DNA from: an uncultured Pirellulaceae bacterium
GTDB taxonomy: Bacteria > Planctomycetota > Planctomycetia > Pirellulales > Pirellulaceae
Assembly (NCBI GenBank): GCA_934255105.1
Contig: CAKQNH010000225.1
Coordinates: forward strand, 1 to 7,310
DNA: 7,310 nt
Direction: 5' to 3'
Part shown: one piece after another, positions 1 through 5,569 of the stretch
Position numbering within the stretch: position 1 is the first letter of the stretch
How the letters are laid out: each line of letters starts with the position of its first letter
Translations under genes and position numbers: made by a program
The notes under the pieces: model-generated
Database searches by the model: none
What the model was told of the DNA's origin: nothing
Seen by the model: the letters and a program-made list of their open reading frames with translations, nothing else

Positions 1-4
1 GTAG

Positions 5-37
5 GAGTACGAGTACCATTTCATTGAGTACGAGTAC
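5..37. repeat. Paired GAGTACGAGTAC direct repeats, 21-bp period
   Basis: The 12-base unit GAGTACGAGTAC, itself two copies of GAGTAC, occurs at 5-16 and again at 26-37. The repeat period is exactly 21 bp, about two helical turns, so both copies face the same side of the DNA. The motif lies in the intergenic stretch downstream of the metal-binding-protein gene. I recall similar GTACGAGTACGA hexamer runs between genes in Pirellulaceae genomes, but that is memory, not a search. It could be a small dispersed repeat or a binding site. No stem-loop forms, because the copies are direct. Confidence 0.55.
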
Positions 38-123
38 GAAAAATCGAGACTGTCGGTGGCGTTCAGCGAGAAGTGTCCAAATTGCTGCAAATAAATGCGT
101 CACAGCATTGCCTAAACTCCTGA

Positions 124-738
124 CTACTTCTTGTGGTCGTGATCGCCGTGAGCATGACCTTCTTTCTTGCCGGCTTGCTTAAGCTCTTCCACTTTGGCGA
201 GCGTCGCGGCAGGGTTGGCCTGCGCCTTTTTGGTGCAGCCACTGCAGCATAGATAAACTGGTTTGCCGTCGAGCACTAGCTTGATCGGTGCGCCCATCGA
301 GCCGAGGAGTCCCTTAGTATTGATCGCACAGTATTTCTGTGCTTCGGCGGCAGCTCGTTCAGCCGCAGGAAGCTTCGCAAGTTCGGCAGAAGCCTCTGTC
401 AGCTTTTTAGTCAACTTGACGGTTGCCGCACCGCCATCCTGCGCATCGTCAATACATCCTTCGCAGCAGACGAAAACTGGCTTGCCTTCAATGATCAGCT
501 TGGTGGGTGTGCCCATTGCTCCCAGTCGGCTGTACGCCATCATCGGGCAGAACCGCTGCGCAGCAGCCAGCTTCTGGTCTTCGGCCGGCAGGGCAGCCAG
601 GGCCTCGGAGATCTTCTTCTCAGCCTTCTCTGGGGCTTTGTGATCGTGGCCCTCATGTGCGGTGGCCGCATTCGCGCTAACACCGCTTATAAGGACGGCT
701 ATTGCCAAAGCCAGTAGGGGAAATCGTGTCTTCATCAT
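124..738 (-). CDS. Secreted His/Cys-rich protein with two CCxxC metal-binding-like repeats
   Basis: A 204-residue protein numbered from the ATG at 738. Residues 1-24 form a signal peptide: basic MMKTR, a hydrophobic core LLALAIAVLI, then an ANA cleavage site, so the mature protein should lie in the periplasm or be lipid-free secreted. A His cluster HEGHDH (28-33) follows, and the C-terminus ends in HAHGDHDHKK (195-204). Between them are two homologous units, about 43-101 and 113-172. Each runs LPA...QK/RxC, then LGxMGxPxKL, then GKPV, then CCxGC. The cysteines are C64, C91, C92 and C95 in the first unit, and C137, C164, C165 and C168 in the second. The CCxGC plus His-tail pattern points to soft-metal binding (copper, zinc or similar) and resembles planctomycete heavy-metal-binding/YHS-like domains; the metal is inferred. 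An in-frame TTG at 744 could add two residues. It is transcribed divergently from the sigma-factor gene, and no partner transporter is in the window. Confidence 0.85.
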   Translation of the reverse strand: MMKTRFPLLALAIAVLISGVSANAATAHEGHDHKAPEKAEKKISEALAALPAEDQKLAAAQRFCPMMAYSRLGAMGTPTKLIIEGKPVFVCCEGCIDDAQDGGAATVKLTKKLTEASAELAKLPAAERAAAEAQKYCAINTKGLLGSMGAPIKLVLDGKPVYLCCSGCTKKAQANPAATLAKVEELKQAGKKEGHAHGDHDHKK

Positions 739-748
739 CTTCAAATCG

Positions 749-753
749 TCCTT
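749..753 (-). promoter_or_regulatory. Ribosome binding site AAGGA of the metal-binding-protein gene
   Basis: Read on the minus strand, AAGGA lies 4 nt before TTG (744), 10 nt before ATG (738) and 13 nt before a second ATG (735). The 4-nt gap is too short for comfort and the 10-nt gap is acceptable, so I chose ATG 738. The choice changes only two residues ahead of the signal peptide. Confidence 0.5.
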
Positions 754-950
754 TACTCAGGGAACTTAGGGAATGCATTGCAACTCGTGAGGCTAGCAAA
801 GTCCGATTCGCCAGCCGATACCACGCGTGTGGAACGCATCGAGCGTGTAACATTACTGATTAGATGCATCGCTGGTATGTTTCTTCACGGAGAGTTGAAT
901 TATTTCTTTGGAATGTCTGTTTTATCAATGAGTGCAATTGCTCAGGCATT

Positions 951-1024
951 CGTTAAACCGCGTGGGCAACGCCCCGCGCGTCCGGGTTCAGCATCCCGCG
1001 GCCCGCTAGGCACGCGGTTCAACG
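951..1024. repeat. 74-base GC-rich palindromic element (REP/MITE-like)
   Basis: The ends CGTTAAACCGCGTG (951-964) and CACGCGGTTCAACG (1011-1024) are inverted copies matching at 13 of 14 positions. The single mismatch, A955 against C1020, becomes a G-U pair in RNA made from the minus strand, so that transcript folds with all 14 pairs. The interior is markedly GC-rich compared with its AT-richer surroundings and has smaller stems: GGGC/GCCC at 964-967/971-974, and CGGG/CCCG at 983-986/995-998. The shape is that of a short intergenic palindromic repeat, or of a non-autonomous mobile remnant without coding capacity. No second copy is seen in this window, so repeat status in the genome is inferred. 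A structured RNA or transcription attenuator is the alternative. Confidence 0.55.
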
Positions 1025-1091
1025 AGCCCACTACCTCTTGTGCCGGAATTGGATTTGTCTGCGAACTAACATACTTTCGTCCTGGATACCT

Positions 1092-1119
1092 TTGATACCC
1101 TGCATGGGTATGCTATGCT
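1092..1119 (+). promoter_or_regulatory. Candidate promoter of the sigma-factor gene
   Basis: TTGATA (1092-1097) serves as the -35 and TATGCT (1114-1119) as the -10, with a 16-base spacer. TG at 1111-1112, followed by one base, gives an extended -10. Transcription would start near 1126 and leave a leader of roughly 88 bases before the TTG start at 1214. Planctomycete promoters are poorly conserved, so the match is only suggestive. Confidence 0.4.
1095..1111. promoter_or_regulatory. Dyad ATACCC-TGCAT-GGGTAT, possible operator
   Basis: A perfect 6+6 inverted repeat with a 5-base centre, the centre itself containing TGCA. It overlaps the end of the proposed -35 and fills the spacer of the candidate promoter, where a bound repressor or activator would act. 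A partial half-site, GGATACC, lies just upstream at 1084-1090. The ATACCC-N5-GGGTAT layout recalls copper-sensing CsoR-type operators, as I remember them. That would fit a neighbouring metal-binding protein, but no CsoR gene is present here. A 6+6 dyad can also arise by chance, and the location is what makes it notable. Confidence 0.35.
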
Positions 1120-1213
1120 TGTCTGTTCGCGAGCAAAAACACCCGTTGATTGGCTGGGATATGCACTTTAGGACGCGACGTGAGTTGTACGAGCTAGCGG
1201 GAGTTCGGCCATC

Positions 1214-1801
1214 TTGAACCCATCCTACGATGTCGGCTCGCCCGCTCAACCAGCCAGCGAGGTGCCACATACACATTCGATGGATCACCTAGTCGCATTG
1301 TGTGTGGCTGGAGATAGCGCTGCCAAGCATGCGCTCTATGAACGTTGCAAGAGCTCAGTCTATGGGTTGATGGTTCGGATGGTCGGACGCCAAGACGCCG
1401 ACGATTTGACGCAGCAAGCCTTTCTTCAGATGTTCCGCAAGCTTGGCCAGTTCAACGGGCAATCTAAACTGGAAACATGGCTCTTTCGAATTGCACTCAA
1501 CGAAGCACTACAGTACCTGCGAAAGCAAAAGAGACAGACCACTGCTCCATTCGTCTTAGAACCGGTAACAGTCGATGACGATCTATTAATAAAGAGCGAG
1601 GAGTCCCAGTTAGTTGAAGTAGCCCTGGAGCGTATCGACCCCGAACTGCGAGCTGTTTTTCTGCTCAAAGAACAACAAGGCTGCTCGTATCGCGACATTG
1701 CCGAATCGTTGGGAATTCCCGAAGGCACGGTTGGTTCACGACTTAACCGTGCGCGCAGAGAGCTTCGTCAGGAATTGACGAAGCTCGGTTATCTTAATTG
1801 A
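1214..1801 (+). CDS. ECF-type RNA polymerase sigma factor
   Basis: A 195-residue sigma-70-family protein with only regions 2 and 4, the ECF layout. Region 2 spans about 25-107 and includes DADDLTQQAFLQMF (61-74), the core-binding/-10 recognition area, and LETWLFRIALNEALQYLRK (86-104). A loosely conserved acidic linker covers about 108-131. Region 4 (132-188) carries the helix-turn-helix YRDIAESLGIPEGTVGSRL (159-177), which would read the -35. I chose the TTG at 1214 because GGGAG lies 10 nt upstream (1199-1203). An in-frame ATG at 1280 would start at residue 23, still ahead of region 2, but it has only a distant GAGGTG. There is no anti-sigma gene beside it; the downstream neighbour is convergent. 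Control may therefore be transcriptional, through the dyad promoter, or through a partner elsewhere. Target genes cannot be deduced. Confidence 0.9.
   Translation: MNPSYDVGSPAQPASEVPHTHSMDHLVALCVAGDSAAKHALYERCKSSVYGLMVRMVGRQDADDLTQQAFLQMFRKLGQFNGQSKLETWLFRIALNEALQYLRKQKRQTTAPFVLEPVTVDDDLLIKSEESQLVEVALERIDPELRAVFLLKEQQGCSYRDIAESLGIPEGTVGSRLNRARRELRQELTKLGYLN
1760..1798 (+). terminator. Terminator-like hairpin in the last codons of the sigma-factor gene
   Basis: GAGCTTCGTCA (1760-1770) and TGACGAAGCTC (1776-1786) pair perfectly over 11 bp around the loop GGAAT. The following bases GGTTATCTTAATT are moderately T-rich but not a clean U-run. The hairpin lies inside the coding sequence (C-terminal RELRQELTKL), and the stop codon follows at 1799. 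It could terminate the plus-strand transcript before it runs into the convergent GH130 gene, or it could protect the mRNA 3' end. Read from the minus strand it has no U-tract. Confidence 0.4.
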
Positions 1802-1849
1802 AACCAGTTGAATCGACCGGGTGGCATTCAGAGGGTAAGCTCGCCGCTA

Positions 1850-3295
1850 TTAGACCATGCTCGACAGTAGCTCGGCGACTTCGATCGTCGCAAACGTGGT
1901 GGCATAGTCGGACATGGCGTAGGGAATGACTAGGTGCTTCCCGTGCACGATTGCGCCACAACTGTAGACGACGTTTGGAACATAGCCCTCTCGTTCGACT
2001 TCGTCGGGGATGATCAGCGCGTCGTGTCGTCGTGCGATAATTTTTGAAGGGTCGTCCAGGTCCAATAGTATCGCGCCGATGCAGTATTTCCGCATCGCAC
2101 CGACGCCGTGGGTCAGCACGAGCCAACCGGCGTCCGTCTCAATGGGCGAGCCACAATTGCCTATTTGCACATATTCCCAAGGATTTGTGGGCTTTATGAT
2201 GAGCTCTTTGGTATGCCAGAAGTGGAGCATCTCCGAATACATCAGATACAGATTTTCGCCGTCCTGCCGCCCGAGCATCGCGTAGTGGCCGTTGATCTTC
2301 CGCGGGAAGAGGGCCATGCCCTTGTCGGCAATCGCCGGGCCATTGAGCGTATGCATTTTGAATCTCAAGAAGTCCTTCGTCTCCAACAACTGAGGCAGTA
2401 CCATTTGGCCGTTATAAGCGCTGTACGTCGCATAGTATCGGCTGCTACCGTCGTCGTCGTGGAAATGCACGAATCTAGCATCTTCGATTCCGTTAGTTTC
2501 GGACGGACTGAAGGGGAAGATCACCCGTTCAGACAGTTCGTATTCCGGCGTGTATTGAATTTCGTAGTTGGACTTCGCCAACGCGACCACTTTCTCAATC
2601 AGTGGGGAGAGTTCGTTGTGCTGTGAACGATACTGCCGCAATGCAGTCTTCAGATTATTCTGGAGTTCACTGAGCGTGAATTCGCCGGGTAGAGAGGCCA
2701 TGACTTCGTAGGTGAACGGCGTGCCAAGCCCCAATTCGATCAGTTTGCGTAGGAACAGTTCCTTTTCGTAGCACGAATCCGGGACGAAGCGCGGTGTCGT
2801 GACGAATCGAACGGGATCGTCGACGCTAATTTGCACGTCTTCGCTGATCGTACCGCTGCGAAACACGATGGACGAGATATGCCCTTCACCGACCGCTCGT
2901 AGACTCATCGCAAACCGCCGCGAGCCCGGCGGTAGGCCGCTTTGGTCAGGATGCCAGACCACCGATGGGTTGAACAGAGCCGCCGATTCCAAAGCGTATT
3001 CTTGAGTGAAGTACGCTCCCAGCAGCAGTCGACGATTCTCGCTCAGGGGAGCATCGGTGAGCAGGTGTTGGCGCAATTGATGAAAGCGCTGCAGGAAGAA
3101 TGCTTGGGGAGTCTGGTGACGTCCCTGGAATTCATCGAGTATCTCTGCAAGTACGCTGTCGACTTCGGATTCGGAGAGCGTTGAGACGCGAGCGATCACG
3201 CGCAGCACGCGATCGTTGCCAGGTGGCTGAAACGATCTGAGGACGACGCGTTGCTTGCTGGGAGAGAGAACGATTCCCGTACGATTGAGCGACAT
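1850..3295 (-). CDS. Long GH130-family beta-mannoside phosphorylase/hydrolase-type protein
   Basis: A 481-residue protein, last gene of the operon, starting 12 nt after the glycosyltransferase stop; AGGAA sits only 3 nt before the ATG. GH130 marks in order: NPSVVW (109-114); an R...GEGHISSI strand (133-143); GIEDARF (269-275), whose D272 matches the family's proton-donor aspartate; KGMALFPRKINGHYAMLGRQ (325-344); QIGNCGSPI (377-385) with GWLVLTHG (390-397); GAILLDLDDPSKII (407-420); and GYVPNVVYSCG (437-447). The family folds as a five-bladed beta-propeller and cleaves beta-mannosides by inversion, with phosphate or water. At 481 residues it is longer than the usual 300-400. The excess is a helical N-terminal segment (about 40-105) and a helical insert (about 175-245) before the IED motif. 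Where the short paralogue has HRP this one has GRQ, so it may handle phosphate differently. No signal peptide is seen, so it is probably cytoplasmic. Specificity is unassigned. Confidence 0.85.
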   Translation of the reverse strand: MSLNRTGIVLSPSKQRVVLRSFQPPGNDRVLRVIARVSTLSESEVDSVLAEILDEFQGRHQTPQAFFLQRFHQLRQHLLTDAPLSENRRLLLGAYFTQEYALESAALFNPSVVWHPDQSGLPPGSRRFAMSLRAVGEGHISSIVFRSGTISEDVQISVDDPVRFVTTPRFVPDSCYEKELFLRKLIELGLGTPFTYEVMASLPGEFTLSELQNNLKTALRQYRSQHNELSPLIEKVVALAKSNYEIQYTPEYELSERVIFPFSPSETNGIEDARFVHFHDDDGSSRYYATYSAYNGQMVLPQLLETKDFLRFKMHTLNGPAIADKGMALFPRKINGHYAMLGRQDGENLYLMYSEMLHFWHTKELIIKPTNPWEYVQIGNCGSPIETDAGWLVLTHGVGAMRKYCIGAILLDLDDPSKIIARRHDALIIPDEVEREGYVPNVVYSCGAIVHGKHLVIPYAMSDYATTFATIEVAELLSSMV

Positions 3296-3307
3296 AGGTT
3301 CCTGAAC

Positions 3308-5569
3308 TTATAAGGTCTTGGGAAATGATTGTGAGGCGAACTGACGCATTTCTGCCAGAGAGAGCAAGAATGCCAGCGTCGATTCGGCACCTTGGTTTTG
3401 GTTGACTTGGTTTTCCATCAGTCCATCATGGCAACCGCCGGTCGACGCGTCGTAGATCGGCTGGCCAAGGTCGTTGCGTCCGAGGAACCAATCGAAGGCC
3501 AAATGGGCTTGCTCGCTCCACGCGGGATCTTTGTCGACTGCGTAAGCTTCAATCGCGGCTGACACCATGGCATAGGCCTCGATGGCCTGTTGATCAAAAA
3601 CCGCCACCACTCCTCCTTCGCGACTAAAGCCGTTGCAACCGATCGGTCGGAAACGCCCTTGTGGCGAAAGCTGTTGTTGGCAGAGCCATCGCAGAGACTC
3701 TAGGCCGATCCCCATTGCCCGCTGGTTGCCGGACCAGCGACCGTGAGCGATCAACGCTTGGGACAGTTTTGCGTTGTTATATGTTGCGATGTTCTCAAAC
3801 CATGGCCAATCTTCGGTGGCGATGGAATCGTACATCTCGATCAAACGATCAGCCAGACGCTGGCTCATCGTCGCGGCGAGGCGATCACCGCTGTACTTTC
3901 TGAGGTATTCCTGGATGCCCAGGATGGCAAAAGCCCAGGTTCTGGGCGAAGTTGTTTCCTCACATGCCGGCAGCGCTCGATGGAAAAGCTCGCCTGCCCA
4001 GGCGATCAACCCTGTTCGATGGGACCTTCCAATGCAGGTTCCCAATGCCCACAGTGCGCGACCTTGTGAATCGTCTGAACCGTCTGCCTCTAACCAACGT
4101 CGATCGAAACTCATAAAGTTCCGGAAGCGCCCCGTGTCTCGGTTGAAGGCGTAATTGAGAAATGCGGCATAACGCGACGAGAGCAAATGTACGGCGGCGG
4201 AGTCTTTGCCCAGCCCTTCCAGCAAGACAGTCAAGATCAAGGCCCGGGCGTTATCATCGGTGCAGTAACCATGAGAATGGTCGGGAATCGAATAGAGCGC
4301 ATGTTGCACGATGCCGGTCGAGTCACTCAGACGCTGTACGTGATCGAGGTGCATCTTCGGCAATGCCAATGGTTGCTCCTCGAGCGTGCGCATCGCCAAT
4401 GGCTTGGGTTGGATATTGCGTTCGGCCCGCGATCGATCGAATGAGTCTAGGTGCAACTGGGAAACATGCTCCCAAGTCATACTGCGCCCCAGACCGTAGG
4501 CTTGTGCGCGCATCGCCAGTCGCCGTTGGTCGTCGCCCAGCAATCCGATGACCGCGCGTGCGATAGCAGACGAATCTGCAAATGGAACAAGCACGCCACG
4601 ATCATCGGCCAGCAATTCTTCCGCGTGCCAGTACGGCGTTGAGATCACGGCTTGTCCGCAGCCGAAGGCATATGCCAACGTACCGGATACCGCCTGCTGG
4701 GCATTCAGATATGGCGTGATGTAGAGATCGGCGGCGCCGATGAATTCAGTCAGCTCTTTCAGTTCGACGAAGCGGTTGTAAAAACTAACGTGTTTCGTGA
4801 TGCGTAGTTCTTTGGCCATGCGTTCCAAACTGATGCGATAGCGTTCGCCTTGCTCGCGAATTAAACTTGGATGCGTGGCCCCCAGCACTAGGTAGATGAA
4901 GTCTGGAAACTCCTTCACAATTTCCGGAATCGCTTGCAGGACATGCTCGATCCCTTTTCCCGGAGAAAGCAAGCCGAAGGTGAGTGCTACCGCCTTGTTC
5001 TCAACATTGAACTGCTCCTTCAATGCCTGCTGGTCGATGTCGGGAACATTGGGAATTCCGTGCGCGATCAAGTCTATCTGTGCCGTATCGGCCGAATAGG
5101 TATTCATCAGCGTTTGCCGACAGCGCTGCGTCATGACAATCAACCGCGCGGAAAGCCGAATCAGTTGCGTCATGACGTCGCGCTGGATTTGAGTGGGCTC
5201 CGATAGAACCGTGTGCAGCGTGGTGATGACCGGCATCCGCAGGTCTTGCATGAGCGCTAAGATGTGACTGCCACCTGGACCGCCGAAGATACCAAATTCG
5301 TGTTGCAAAGAAACCACGTCGACGTTGCTGAAATTGAGAAAGTCCGCTGCGGCTCGATACTCTTCCAGCTCTTGCTCGGCGACTTGGAATTCAACTACGT
5401 CTGGGTATGCATACCCTCCGGCAATGTCGTCCATAGCAACAACGATGCACTCAGCAGCGGAGGCCGCCGCAACCGCATTGCGCAAGTCGTTGGTGAAAGT
5501 TGCAATGCCGCACTTGCGCGGTAGATAGTTACCAATGAAAGCAATTTTGTGAAAATCCTGTAGGGTCAT
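3308..5569 (-). CDS. GT4-like glycosyltransferase fused to a helical glycosidase-like domain
   Basis: A 753-residue cytoplasmic-looking protein. Residues 1-375 are a GT-B, GT4-like glycosyltransferase: GIATFTNDL (21-29), LQHEFGIFGG (88-97), TTLHT (116-120), HGIP (170-173), the donor-domain start TFGLLSPGKGIEHVLQAIP (197-215), and GTLAYAFGCGQAVISTPY (296-313). The usual GT4 E-x7-E pair seems to be replaced by Q292 and Y300. After a linker, residues about 400-750 form an alpha-helical barrel-like domain, with HGYCTDDNARA (433-443), WPWFENIATYNNAKLSQAL (588-606), FDQQAIEA (658-665) and NQNQGAESTLAFLLSL (723-738), typical of helical glycosidase/epimerase-like folds. The ATG at 5569 overlaps the preceding stop (ATGA, 5569-5566), with GGGAG 6 nt upstream. 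The frame stays open 123 codons further upstream, but that part overlies the GH130 gene and is not real. It probably builds the glycan or oligosaccharide that the flanking GH130 enzymes process. Acceptor and donor are unknown; a GDP-mannose donor is a guess from context. Confidence 0.85.
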   Translation of the reverse strand: MTLQDFHKIAFIGNYLPRKCGIATFTNDLRNAVAAASAAECIVVAMDDIAGGYAYPDVVEFQVAEQELEEYRAAADFLNFSNVDVVSLQHEFGIFGGPGGSHILALMQDLRMPVITTLHTVLSEPTQIQRDVMTQLIRLSARLIVMTQRCRQTLMNTYSADTAQIDLIAHGIPNVPDIDQQALKEQFNVENKAVALTFGLLSPGKGIEHVLQAIPEIVKEFPDFIYLVLGATHPSLIREQGERYRISLERMAKELRITKHVSFYNRFVELKELTEFIGAADLYITPYLNAQQAVSGTLAYAFGCGQAVISTPYWHAEELLADDRGVLVPFADSSAIARAVIGLLGDDQRRLAMRAQAYGLGRSMTWEHVSQLHLDSFDRSRAERNIQPKPLAMRTLEEQPLALPKMHLDHVQRLSDSTGIVQHALYSIPDHSHGYCTDDNARALILTVLLEGLGKDSAAVHLLSSRYAAFLNYAFNRDTGRFRNFMSFDRRWLEADGSDDSQGRALWALGTCIGRSHRTGLIAWAGELFHRALPACEETTSPRTWAFAILGIQEYLRKYSGDRLAATMSQRLADRLIEMYDSIATEDWPWFENIATYNNAKLSQALIAHGRWSGNQRAMGIGLESLRWLCQQQLSPQGRFRPIGCNGFSREGGVVAVFDQQAIEAYAMVSAAIEAYAVDKDPAWSEQAHLAFDWFLGRNDLGQPIYDASTGGCHDGLMENQVNQNQGAESTLAFLLSLAEMRQFASQSFPKTL

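Larger units (their letters stand above)
739..1213. other. Divergent intergenic region between the metal-binding protein and the sigma factor
   Basis: This 475-base stretch has no convincing gene. An open frame at 778-1095 (plus) has no ribosome binding site, no recognisable domain, and runs through the palindromic element, so I regard it as chance. The region holds the 951-1024 inverted-repeat element and, near the sigma gene, the promoter-like and dyad sequences at 1092-1119. A GGAACTT at 761-767 resembles an ECF-type -35 box but has no matching -10. I found no clear minus-strand promoter for the metal-binding-protein gene. Confidence 0.6.

Noticed and set aside
50..123. Possible terminator after the metal-binding-protein gene
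   Set aside because: Only a 5-bp stem with a 15-base loop (TGCTG/CAGCA) forms and no U-run follows it.
761..767. GGAACTT resembling an ECF sigma -35 element
   Set aside because: No recognisable -10 at a proper distance, and it is about 450 bases from the gene it would serve.
778..1095. 105-codon plus-strand open frame between the divergent genes
   Set aside because: It has no ribosome binding site and no family resemblance, and it passes through the inverted-repeat element; read as noncoding.
2108..2626. 172-codon plus-strand open frame opposite the long GH130 gene
   Set aside because: It is antisense to a well-supported GH130 gene with all its motifs, a typical shadow of codon bias.
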